Assembly: GCA_002402125.1 (NCBI GenBank)
Contig: NVVG01000008.1
Coordinates: 20,527-31,027 of the forward strand
Origin: Moraxellaceae bacterium
GTDB taxonomy: Bacteria; Pseudomonadota; Gammaproteobacteria; Pseudomonadales; Ketobacteraceae
DNA length: 10,501 nt
Direction: 5' to 3'
The notes beneath the pieces were generated by a model, which saw nothing but the letters and a program-made list of their open reading frames with translations, ran no database searches and was not told where the DNA came from. This document shows positions 1-6,691 of the stretch, piece after piece; positions within the stretch are counted from its first letter, which is position 1, and every line of letters begins with the position of its first letter. A program made the translations under genes and the position numbers.

Positions 1-81
1 CGTATGTCAGAAAAGTCATGCTTATTTACAAGGATAATGGTCAGATTACGGGAAAAAGGAGCGATCTGGCGGTTAGGTGTG

Positions 82-87
82 TATAAT
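82..87 (+). promoter_or_regulatory. Possible -10 element upstream of the thioesterase gene
   Basis: A perfect TATAAT is followed at once by a GC-rich stretch (GCGCTCC), the kind of discriminator seen at growth-rate-regulated promoters. No convincing -35 hexamer lies 16-18 bases upstream, and the sequence is not a TGn extended -10. It sits 53 bases before the thioesterase start codon, a plausible distance for that gene's promoter. This is inference from motif and position only. Confidence 0.3.
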
Positions 88-140
88 GCGCTCCGAAGTC
101 AGTAGCTTTCGTTTAACATGCATAAGAATAGAAGTGTGAT

Positions 141-560
141 ATGAATACAGACGAACGTATGTTCTCTTTGGCAATAACCCCGCGTTTTTGTGATACCGAT
201 GCAATGGGACACATCAATAACACTGTCTACCCGGTATGGTTTTTAGAGGGGCGAGAGTCGGTGTTGAAGATATTCAATCCCAATCTATCGACCGAAGAGG
301 TGAGCTTGGTGCTTGCTAAGCTAGAGATCGAATTTATTGATGAGATATTCTTCGGTAAATCGGTTGAAATTCGCACATTTGTTTTGAGAGTAGGTACCTC
401 CTCGGTACTTGTTGGTCAAGAAGCCTGGCAAAGTAATGAGTTGTGTGCGACGGCGACTGCGACAATGGTTAATTTTGATAAGCACACCCGTAAATCTGTA
501 CCTATTCCTGGTGATGTAAAAGACCGTTTATGTTTGCATGTTCTTGAGACTGATGTTTAA
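141..560 (+). CDS. Acyl-CoA thioesterase, 4HBT/hotdog-fold family
   Basis: A 139-residue single-domain hotdog protein, likely a cytosolic acyl-CoA thioesterase that hydrolyses an acyl-CoA to free acid and CoA. The segment at residues 16-28 (FCDTDAMGHINNT) matches the YbgC/4-hydroxybenzoyl-CoA thioesterase signature with the catalytic Asp in the D-x-D-x-x-G-H-x-N-N pattern (Asp20, His24, Asn26). The length is normal for the family. There is no signal peptide or membrane segment. The ATG at 141 is preceded by only a weak purine-rich AGAAG; Met7 is a possible alternative start with no better ribosome binding site. The gene stands alone, with about 205 bases to the next plus-strand gene. The substrate cannot be read from sequence. 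It points away from the minus-strand biosynthetic block, so I do not assign it to that pathway. Confidence 0.85.
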   Translation: MNTDERMFSLAITPRFCDTDAMGHINNTVYPVWFLEGRESVLKIFNPNLSTEEVSLVLAKLEIEFIDEIFFGKSVEIRTFVLRVGTSSVLVGQEAWQSNELCATATATMVNFDKHTRKSVPIPGDVKDRLCLHVLETDV

Positions 561-647
561 TAATCAGTCGATTTCTCAATGAGTTAACTTGCCTTATCGT
601 TTTAGCCTGGCATTCGATTAGATGCTGAGCAGTCGTTTACAAAACTA

Positions 648-653
648 TATAAT
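648..653 (+). promoter_or_regulatory. Possible -10 element of the patatin gene
   Basis: A TATAAT hexamer lies in an AT-rich tract about 112 bases before the patatin start codon. A poor -35 match (CTGAGC at 625-630) is 17 bases upstream. The rest of the 561-765 gap is AT-rich and shows no ORF with a ribosome binding site and no clear terminator for the thioesterase gene. Weak call based on motif alone. Confidence 0.25.
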
Positions 654-765
654 TCTTCGATATATATCCTTGGTTAGTGTGTTATAAAAAAGATCAAGGG
701 ATTCTCTATATACAGCTACAATTAAAGAGATACATCTCTAAAAGTTGCTATTAGGGTGAGGTATT

Positions 766-2232
766 ATGAAAAGAGAGTTAAAAGCCTGCTTGAGTGCTAT
801 GGCTGTGGCTGATTCGTATCAAGCATGGTCTGATGCTGCGAAAGAATACGACCAGCTGTCGGGTAATGACGAGTGGAAGGATGACGATGCGTCTCCCCAC
901 TACGATTATAAAATGATACGCCTACGTTATAACGAGCTTAGAACTGCTCGTGAGCGGGGAGATGTTAATCAGTTAGTTTTCTTTTTTAACGAAGGTTTAC
1001 ACGGTAACTTAGGTGGCATTGCAAACCCGTTACTTTACCAAAGTAGTTTATTCGGCACTAAACATCTGGTTACCGATTATTTAGATGAAGTCTGTGCCTG
1101 CCTACGCTGGATTTCTAATACAGAATTTTCCAACTTTTCTTTTGTACAAAAATTAGAGTTCTTTGAACGTACCAGCCAAGCGTTTGGTCAGTCTGCATTG
1201 ATGTTAAGTGGTGGTGCTGCCTTAGGGCTGTTTCATCTCGGCGTATTAAAGGCGATGTTCGATGAAGACCTGTTGCCTTCGGTTATTTCTGGTTCTAGTG
1301 CCGGATCCATCATGGCGGCAGTGTTAGCCACTCACAGTGACGAAGAGTTGCATCAAATCTTTGATCCAGAGTATTTATTTGTCGAGGCTTTTAGGGCTAT
1401 CGGTTGGCGTGGCACGTTAAAAGGGCAAGGGGTATTGGATCCAGCCCAGTTAGAGGTTTGTCTAGAGCGTAATGTGAAAGATATGACGTTCGAAGAGGCA
1501 TTTAAGCATAGTGGCCGTAAGGTGAATATCACTGTGTCACCGGCCGATCCTCATCAGGAATCTCGATTGCTGAATGCACTTTCATCACCTCATGTACTCA
1601 TTCGCAAGGCAACATTGGCATCCTGCTCCATCCCTTATATATACCCACCTGTCATGTTATGGGCGAAGAATATCGATGGTGAGAAATGCCCCTTTATTCC
1701 GTCACGTCAATGGGTAGATGGCTCAATTAAAGATGATTTACCCGCGCAACGTTTAGCGCGTCTATACGGTGTCAACCACACTATTGTAAGCCAAACTAAT
1801 CCTCATGTAGCGCCATTTGTGTCTCGTGTAATTAAAGAGAAGAATCTGGCGGGTTACGTAACGGATATGGCAATAAACAATGTACGAAATAACGTGTCGC
1901 AGGGGCTTAAATATTTAACCGATAAGGCCACTAACTTGCAATTAGCATTGTTGCTGGATAAAGCGCATTCTGTTGTGGATCAATCCTATATGGGTGATGT
2001 TAATATTGTGCCGCCCCGTAGAGCGATGAATATTTTTAAAGTGCTGACTAATGCGACGCCGAGTATATTGGAAGAGTTCATTAAGGAAGGCGCAGCGGCG
2101 GTGTATCCAAAAATCGAGTCGATTCGAAATAGTACGATGATTAGTCGCACCATTAATGAATGTTTGGATCAGCTAAAGTTGGAAGAAGAGCGCGAACTTA
2201 AGGAATACTCTATGTCTCACGCAACGGCATAA
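766..2232 (+). CDS. Patatin-like phospholipase with N-terminal DUF3336-type region
   Basis: A 488-residue predicted Ser/Asp-dyad lipid acyl hydrolase. Residues about 15-140 resemble the DUF3336 region (Trp/Tyr-rich, with an RYNELRTAR stretch) that precedes the patatin domain in yeast triacylglycerol lipases and many proteobacterial homologues. The patatin core follows: oxyanion-hole glycine loop SGGAALGLFHLG at 148-159, nucleophile elbow GSSAG at 176-180 with Ser178, and the catalytic Asp in WVDGS (Asp318). All expected catalytic elements are present. There is no signal peptide, so it probably acts at the cytosolic membrane face or on storage lipid; the substrate (phospholipid or neutral lipid) is unknown. 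Residues 470-482 are a short charged Glu/Lys-rich tail. The ATG is well supported by GGTGAGG seven bases upstream. It is a monocistronic unit closed by an intrinsic terminator. Confidence 0.92.
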   Translation: MKRELKACLSAMAVADSYQAWSDAAKEYDQLSGNDEWKDDDASPHYDYKMIRLRYNELRTARERGDVNQLVFFFNEGLHGNLGGIANPLLYQSSLFGTKHLVTDYLDEVCACLRWISNTEFSNFSFVQKLEFFERTSQAFGQSALMLSGGAALGLFHLGVLKAMFDEDLLPSVISGSSAGSIMAAVLATHSDEELHQIFDPEYLFVEAFRAIGWRGTLKGQGVLDPAQLEVCLERNVKDMTFEEAFKHSGRKVNITVSPADPHQESRLLNALSSPHVLIRKATLASCSIPYIYPPVMLWAKNIDGEKCPFIPSRQWVDGSIKDDLPAQRLARLYGVNHTIVSQTNPHVAPFVSRVIKEKNLAGYVTDMAINNVRNNVSQGLKYLTDKATNLQLALLLDKAHSVVDQSYMGDVNIVPPRRAMNIFKVLTNATPSILEEFIKEGAAAVYPKIESIRNSTMISRTINECLDQLKLEEERELKEYSMSHATA

Positions 2233-2274
2233 GGCTTGTTTATTCATTTTATGGCTTGATGTTAAGTCGATAGC

Positions 2275-2309
2275 AAAAAAAGGGCCTGAGCAATCAAGGC
2301 TCTTTTTTT
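2275..2309 (+). terminator. Intrinsic terminator of the patatin gene
   Basis: A 12-bp stem pairs AAAAAAAGGGCC (2275-2286) with GGCTCTTTTTTT (2298-2309), with a single G-U wobble and an 11-base loop; the 3' arm ends in a run of seven T. It begins 43 bases after the patatin stop codon. With A and T tracts on both sides it could also act on minus-strand transcripts, although no minus-strand gene ends here. Confidence 0.85.
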
Positions 2310-2358
2310 ATGTGTTGCTAGTGACGCGGGGGCATGCCTAATAGATCTGTTAAATATC

Positions 2359-2390
2359 CTTAGGAAGCATTAAAATAGGTGCTTTCTAGG
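2359..2390 (+). repeat. Inverted repeat (hairpin) upstream of the 28-codon ORF
   Basis: CTTAGGAAGCA (2359-2369) can pair over 11 positions with TGCTTTCTAGG (2380-2390), including two G-U wobbles, around a 10-base loop. The wobbles are allowed only in a plus-strand transcript, where the hairpin would lie just before the AAAAGGA ribosome binding site of the ORF at 2418. No T-run follows, so it is not a standard terminator. The function is unknown: it could be a 5'-leader structure or a chance inverted repeat in AT-rich DNA. Confidence 0.4.
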
Positions 2391-2417
2391 AAAATGAAAC
2401 TAAAAGGATATTAAATC

Positions 2418-2504
2418 ATGAATGAAACCTATAATACTCCGCAGTCAGAATTTGTTGAGTCAAGCCCCTTGGCGCCATCGAGTTCTGAATCGTTGGGTGC
2501 GTGA
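2418..2504 (+). CDS. Possible 28-residue small ORF, or remnant of a membrane-protein gene
   Basis: ATG at 2418 has AAAAGGA nine bases upstream and opens 28 codons ending in TGA: MNETYNTPQSEFVESSPLAP, then SSESLGA. The pattern tyrosine-x-x-proline-x-serine-acid near the N-terminus resembles the short soluble lead-in of several bacterial inner-membrane families (for example proteins starting with an N-P-Y-x-A-P-x-S-D motif), which would normally run on into transmembrane helices. Here a stop comes first and no hydrophobic segment follows in any frame. It may therefore be a true micro-ORF, the leftover 5' end of a decayed gene, or chance. It is not in frame with the gene at 2575. Confidence 0.3.
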   Translation: MNETYNTPQSEFVESSPLAPSSSESLGA

Positions 2505-2574
2505 TTTTTTATTGTGAAGTATTTGGTATTAAAAGTGTTTAAATTAATTAAATGAGATTAGCGTAAAAATAATA

Positions 2575-3300
2575 ATGGCAAAAAAAACTGGGCCTGTTGC
2601 TCAAAAGATGCAGGAAGAACTATCTCGTTATCGCAGTTTGCGACAGCATGATTTCGCGCAGACGGAATTTAGAGAGCAGGTCTATGCGTTAAAGGAATGG
2701 CAATCGAAACGTTTGTTAAGGACGCATGATAGTTTGGTCAATGATGAGCGTTATCGGGACGCTACGTTATTCTTTATTGACGATATCTATGGTGGTGCCG
2801 GCTTGGTTGAGTTGTCACATCAAATAGAGCGCGTGATGAGAAAAGCCTTCCGTATATTGCCCGAGAAGGTGATGAGGACCGCCAACTATGCATTGGAATT
2901 TAACGCGCTATCTGCAGAGCTGGATGAAGCGATGACGAGTTTTTTGTTTAAGGAAATGGGGGTGACAGAGGTCACCACAGATTCGTACATTGAAGCCTTT
3001 AGAGAGTCGGTGGACTCGTCGCAGCGATATCAACAGGCCGCATTGGCGAAATCACTTGCGCAAGGATTGGACAAATATGTACGTAGTCGTTTGGTGTACG
3101 GTACGTTTAAATTGGTAAAAAAACCTTCAATGAAAGTTGGTATTGGTGAGTTGTACAATTTTATGGATAAGGGGTTTTCTGTGATGCGCCCACTCGGTAG
3201 TGCTAGAAAATTTATAGATGAAATTGTCGATAGGGAAATTGCTATCGTTGATCGTATCTATGAGCGCAGTGAGGATCCATTTGGATTTTCATCGGTGTAG
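2575..3300 (+). CDS. FFLEELY motif-type protein of unknown function
   Basis: A 241-residue soluble, mostly helical, charged protein with no signal peptide or membrane segment. Residues 64-74 (ATLFFIDDIYG) match in position and pattern the FFLEELYG hallmark of an uncharacterised proteobacterial family named after that motif, here with conservative changes (LEEL to IDDI). This assignment rests on motif recognition. The N-terminus is basic (MAKKTG) and helix-rich; the C-terminus is Ile/Asp/Glu/Arg-rich (residues 215-233) and could form an amphipathic helix. No catalytic motif is visible and I do not assign a function. The ATG at 2575 is the first possible start in frame, because the nearby ATG at 2552 runs into a stop after four codons. 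No good ribosome binding site precedes it, so expression may be low. It converges on the P450 gene with a 58-base gap and no obvious terminator between them. Confidence 0.75.
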   Translation: MAKKTGPVAQKMQEELSRYRSLRQHDFAQTEFREQVYALKEWQSKRLLRTHDSLVNDERYRDATLFFIDDIYGGAGLVELSHQIERVMRKAFRILPEKVMRTANYALEFNALSAELDEAMTSFLFKEMGVTEVTTDSYIEAFRESVDSSQRYQQAALAKSLAQGLDKYVRSRLVYGTFKLVKKPSMKVGIGELYNFMDKGFSVMRPLGSARKFIDEIVDREIAIVDRIYERSEDPFGFSSV

Positions 3301-3358
3301 TTTTGGTTTGGTTTTGGTGTAGCGTCGAAATAGGATGGCCAGTTGCCGCTGCTAAGCA

Positions 3359-4693
3359 TTATTGATCTTCAAATGTTGCGATGATTTTTTGCTTTGGTCC
3401 TAATGTGATGCCTTGAATTGATGCGGTGATATTACCGCCGGATTGTAGTCGGATTGTTGTTTTTCTATAGAGTTTAAAGAGCACAGATTTCATCTCAAAT
3501 AAGGCGAAGCCGTAACCAAGGCATTTTTTGGCGCCACCACCAAATGGTACGTATTCGTTAGTATTGTAGTCATTCTCTAAAAAACGTTCGGGTTGGAATT
3601 TATCAGGTTGGTCCCAAATGTTTGGGTTCATGTGTAATGAATAGGTTGCAATTCCAGCATAGGTGCCGGCTTTGAGTTGATAACCCATCAAGGTTTGATC
3701 GGATACTACTGAGCGCATAACTAATGGTACAACGGGATGGATGCGTAATACCTCTTTTATTACTGCATCTAAATAGGGGAGCTTCATTATCTGTTCGATG
3801 CTAGCATCAACAGGCAGCGCCATGATTTCTGCGGTTAATGTTGTCTCCGCAGTTGGATGGGTTGCCACTAAGTATATTGCCCATGCAAGTGAATTGGCTG
3901 TTGTCTCGTGGCCTGCAGCGAGTAGTGTTGTTAACTCATCTCTAATGTGAACGTTGGAAAGATGTTTTCCATTTTCATCTTGTAAATTAACAAAAGTTGA
4001 CAGTAGGTCTTCACCCGTGTGTGCCTGGTTTTTTGCCTGTTCGATGTCTTCAAAAATCAGTGTGTTAAGGATTGATCTAGCTTTTAGAAAGCGGTCCCAT
4101 GGACCAAGGCCCAGCATTTTTGTCCGCGTAAAAGGGAAAAGCATCAGCGGTGGAGTATAGGTGCGAAGTAAATTACGAATAGCGCCTTGATATTGGCTTT
4201 TTCTTTCATTGTTTGTCACACCAAAAACAACCTCGATAATTACGTCTAGGGTGATTTGCTGCATAAAGGTTTGCACGCTTAATGTTGCGGGGAAGTTGTG
4301 GTGATTGATGGTATTGATGACAGCATTGTGGATTAGTGATACATAGGATCTAAGGCAGGCTCCTTGGAAGGCCGGCTTTATCATTTTTCGTTCGTTAGTA
4401 TGTGCGCCACCTTGTAACAAGATAAGCGACGATGAACCCAGTAGTGGCTGGAGCGGGCTTGGTAGAGATGAGGTTAGAGCCGACGTGGGGGCAGCAAATA
4501 TCTCGGCAGCGCCTTTTGCGGATGTTGCCATTAATACTTGATTTAGTCCCGGCATTGAGAGAAAAAATTCATCTTCTCCCGTTTGAAGCTTTTGCCGAAA
4601 AAACTTCTCTGGATTAAGAGAAATCATTAGACCGTTAACTATTTTTTGCAAAGGAGAAGAAGGTGGTGGTGTATGTTTCGGTTGCTGTTGCAT
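3359..4693 (-). CDS. Cytochrome P450 monooxygenase
   Basis: A 444-residue P450 with every core motif: C-helix HTNERK at 98-103, I-helix oxygen-activation motif AGHETT at 260-265, K-helix ExxR (Glu314, Arg317), PERF at 368-371, and the heme-ligand loop FGGGAKKCLG at 384-393 with Cys391 as the axial thiolate. It lacks an N-terminal membrane anchor and so should be a soluble bacterial enzyme that needs a separate ferredoxin/reductase, none of which is encoded here. The Pro/Gln-rich N-terminus (residues 2-14) is probably flexible. It is the last gene of the minus-strand block, 30 bases after the ThDP gene, which suggests late oxidation (hydroxylation or similar) of the cluster product; that role is inference. 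The ATG at 4693 has only a weak AAGAG upstream. The CYP family and substrate cannot be given from sequence alone. Confidence 0.93.
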   Translation of the reverse strand: MQQQPKHTPPPSSPLQKIVNGLMISLNPEKFFRQKLQTGEDEFFLSMPGLNQVLMATSAKGAAEIFAAPTSALTSSLPSPLQPLLGSSSLILLQGGAHTNERKMIKPAFQGACLRSYVSLIHNAVINTINHHNFPATLSVQTFMQQITLDVIIEVVFGVTNNERKSQYQGAIRNLLRTYTPPLMLFPFTRTKMLGLGPWDRFLKARSILNTLIFEDIEQAKNQAHTGEDLLSTFVNLQDENGKHLSNVHIRDELTTLLAAGHETTANSLAWAIYLVATHPTAETTLTAEIMALPVDASIEQIMKLPYLDAVIKEVLRIHPVVPLVMRSVVSDQTLMGYQLKAGTYAGIATYSLHMNPNIWDQPDKFQPERFLENDYNTNEYVPFGGGAKKCLGYGFALFEMKSVLFKLYRKTTIRLQSGGNITASIQGITLGPKQKIIATFEDQ

Positions 4694-4723
4694 TTAACGT
4701 GGTCTCTTGACTGGCGATTATTA

Positions 4724-6526
4724 TTATATTGTAACAGTGGTAGCGTACTGCGCATCGTGATTTCCATCTTGACTGATGTTTTGGTTTGTACCTTGATGAG
4801 TGGTTTCCATTACGGATAAAGGGAAGAATGGTGGAATTTCTTCTTTGTTGATAATGAGCTCCACAACGCCTGGGGTATGAATGGGTAGCGCAAAATACTC
4901 GGCTAATTTTCGATCTAGCTGTTTTGGGTCTTGCACTCGAGCGGTCCATAATTCGTTATCTCCCGCCAAACCTTTTGCTACAGATTGAAAATCAACAGCC
5001 GAGTATTGTGAGCAAGTGATGCGAGAATTAAAGTGGAAACGTTGCCTGCTGGTACACATTCCATGTTGACTATCGTTAAATATCACCCAAAGTATTGGGA
5101 GTTGGCGTTCAATGGCGGTGTGGATTTCCATTCCCGACATTAAAAATGCACCGTCTCCACAAATAACCAAAGATCTACCATCGCCACCGGCAAGTTGGGC
5201 ACCGATGGTTGCGCATATTGCGTAGCCCATACCGCCCATGCCGAGCGCAATGTTTGCGTGAGTGTGATCTGATAGCGTGAAGTAATGTGCAGCCGATGCT
5301 GCGCAATTGCCTGCATCCATAAAAACTCGGGAGAAGTGTGTTAGGTGAGGCTGTAATTCGGCTAAGGACTCACTAGTGGTCAAACCAGGATTGCTACGCT
5401 TCTCATGTTTTAACAATTTGGCGGGTTCTCTAGTAAGAGTTGAGAACTCAATATGAGAAAATTGATTGTCCATCTCCTCGAAACGTTCATTGAGTTGTTT
5501 AATAACGAGGTTCGGGCAGGATGTTATTCCTTTTAGGAGAGGATAGTTAGGCGCATTGCTAATGCTGCGGTTAACTATCCATAATTTTTTGTCTTTTAGT
5601 GTCGATTCAAATGGGGCTCGGGTCATGCCTTCTAGTTGGCTACCAAGGGAAAGTATAAGATCACACTCTTGTAAGTAGTCATGGGATGATCGATGGCCGG
5701 CGACTCCTATGGATCCTATATGACGAGGATGGGAATTTGGAAATGCCGTTATACATTCTAGCGTTGTGACTACCGGGATTCCAGATTGGTCACAAAAATG
5801 TTGTAGCTCAATGCTGTGTTGCATGTCCGCACCAGCAACGATGAGCGGTTTTTTACAGGTTTTTAGGTCTTTTATTAGTTCTGTTACCCCCTGTTCAAGA
5901 ACCGTAAAAGAAGCCGCATCGGCTTTTATCAAGAAACCCTGAGCGTTGATTGGCCACGTGGTTGGTCGCGGTGGGGCTGCTGCTTCCATGACATCTTTAG
6001 GTAACAGTAATGCGGAGGGCCCACAAAATCCGTTGAGTGCTTGCTGGATTGCATCAAATAGTTGTTGCCAAAAGTGTTCTGTGGTTATTACCGCGGTATA
6101 TTTGGTGATTGAACTCCATAAGGCAAAACCATCGATACGATCGATGCCTCCGCTGGCATCTTGAAAGGCACCTTGGCCTTCCATGTTTGTTGGGGGGCAA
6201 CCAACCAGTGCCAACATCGGTATGCCTGAGGCCCTTGCCTCGGCCACGCCGACGGCTAAATTTAGCATTCCTCCACCAGAAGTAGAGCAGCAGACACCTA
6301 AAGCGGATGGGTTGTTGATTTTTTTATGGCGGGCATAGCCGTCTGCCATAAATGCGGCACCAGATTCCGATTTACACAAAATATTTTCGAGGTTAGGGGA
6401 ATTAAGCCGAACAACAGCATCATGCAAAGTTTCTATGTTGGCTCCGCTGACGCCAAATAGATAGTTTACATCCAGTGTGCTTAATACGTTAGCCAGTGTA
6501 TCGGCGACGGTCTCAACATTCTTCAC
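4724..6526 (-). CDS. Thiamine-diphosphate-dependent enzyme, acetolactate-synthase type
   Basis: A 600-residue ThDP enzyme with the three-domain layout of acetohydroxyacid synthase and benzaldehyde lyase. The N-terminal PYR domain (about 5-175) carries the cofactor-activating Glu54 in KSESGAAFMADGYAR and an ALS-like GQGAFQDASG loop at 117-126. A central domain (about 200-345) follows, then the PP domain with the diphosphate/Mg motif GDGAF at 457 and NDS at 484-486. It should decarboxylate a 2-keto acid and ligate the carbanion to a second carbonyl; the acyloin or acetolactate-like product is inferred. Translation starts at GTG (6526), preceded by GAGGT, which is buried in a hairpin, and the start overlaps the stop of a 45-codon ORF by GTGA. 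No small regulatory subunit gene of housekeeping ALS is nearby, which favours specialised metabolism. The tail after residue 572 is polar and probably disordered. Confidence 0.9.
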   Translation of the reverse strand: MKNVETVADTLANVLSTLDVNYLFGVSGANIETLHDAVVRLNSPNLENILCKSESGAAFMADGYARHKKINNPSALGVCCSTSGGGMLNLAVGVAEARASGIPMLALVGCPPTNMEGQGAFQDASGGIDRIDGFALWSSITKYTAVITTEHFWQQLFDAIQQALNGFCGPSALLLPKDVMEAAAPPRPTTWPINAQGFLIKADAASFTVLEQGVTELIKDLKTCKKPLIVAGADMQHSIELQHFCDQSGIPVVTTLECITAFPNSHPRHIGSIGVAGHRSSHDYLQECDLILSLGSQLEGMTRAPFESTLKDKKLWIVNRSISNAPNYPLLKGITSCPNLVIKQLNERFEEMDNQFSHIEFSTLTREPAKLLKHEKRSNPGLTTSESLAELQPHLTHFSRVFMDAGNCAASAAHYFTLSDHTHANIALGMGGMGYAICATIGAQLAGGDGRSLVICGDGAFLMSGMEIHTAIERQLPILWVIFNDSQHGMCTSRQRFHFNSRITCSQYSAVDFQSVAKGLAGDNELWTARVQDPKQLDRKLAEYFALPIHTPGVVELIINKEEIPPFFPLSVMETTHQGTNQNISQDGNHDAQYATTVTI

Positions 6527-6660
6527 GTTTTTACCTCAATGGGAACCAATTGAGGTGGTGTGGTTTTTTTGCAAGGCTTTTTAGCGGGTAGCTTTTTCTC
6601 GTAAGTAGTGGTGTTGCTGTTTTGACAGGCGCTCCACTGATAAATTATTTCGATGCTCAT
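6523..6660 (-). CDS. Small 45-residue protein, translationally coupled to the ThDP gene
   Basis: Read by hand on the minus strand: ATG at 6660-6658, 45 codons, TGA at 6525-6523. It begins MSIEIIYQWSACQNSNTTTY and continues as a Lys/Pro-rich tail with Cys12 and Cys30, seven Lys and three Glu. The ribosome binding site is near ideal (GAGGTG, five bases before ATG). Its TGA overlaps the GTG start of the ThDP gene in GTGA, and it fills what would otherwise be the only large gap (165 bases) in the block, 31 bases after the KAS III stop. These facts argue for a translated gene. There is no signal peptide or hydrophobic helix. I do not recognise the family. It may be a leader that opens the ThDP ribosome binding site, a small partner protein, or a peptide precursor; the last is least supported because no modifying enzyme of that kind is present. 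Confidence 0.65.
   Translation of the reverse strand: MSIEIIYQWSACQNSNTTTYEKKLPAKKPCKKTTPPQLVPIEVKT
6533..6556 (-). promoter_or_regulatory. Hairpin sequestering the ThDP-gene ribosome binding site
   Basis: On the transcribed strand, ACCTCAAT (6556-6549) and ATTGAGGT (6540-6533) form a perfect 8-bp stem with an 8-base loop. The 3' arm contains GAGGT, the only ribosome binding site for the GTG start at 6526. The 5' arm lies inside the coding end of the 45-codon ORF, so ribosomes finishing that ORF would melt the stem. This is the classical geometry of translational coupling. The structure is seen in sequence; the regulatory role is inference. Confidence 0.6.
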
Positions 6661-6691
6661 GTTGTCACCTCATTTTTATTGTTTTGGCGAT

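Larger units (their letters stand above)
2310..2574 (+). other. AT-rich intergenic region between the patatin and FFLEELY-type genes
   Basis: After the terminator this stretch holds an imperfect hairpin (2359-2390) and a 28-codon ORF (2418-2504), both listed separately, then about 70 bases of very AT-rich DNA up to the next gene. I found no convincing -35/-10 pair, although a promoter for the downstream gene must lie here or further left. No RNA gene or mobile-element terminus is visible. Confidence 0.5.

Noticed and set aside
1..105. Open frame from the left edge to a TAG at 103-105, possible tail of an upstream gene
   Set aside because: Only 34 codons with no recognisable motif, and it overlaps the TATAAT at 82-87; another frame is also open to position 84 or so. 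Not enough to call a partial gene.
3301..3319. TTTTGGTTTGGTTTTGGTG near-repeat after the FFLEELY-type gene
   Set aside because: Too short and simple to be a functional repeat, and no stem forms with flanking sequence to make a terminator.
4635..4949. 104-codon minus-strand open frame spanning the end of the ThDP gene and start of the P450 gene
   Set aside because: It overlaps two well-supported genes on the same strand, has a Ser/Arg/Thr-rich composition typical of an out-of-frame reading, and has no ribosome binding site.
4724..6526. Housekeeping acetolactate synthase large subunit (ilv type)
   Set aside because: No small-subunit or branched-chain biosynthesis gene is adjacent, and the neighbours are a KAS III-like enzyme and a P450; the ALS-type fold is kept but the pathway label is not supported.
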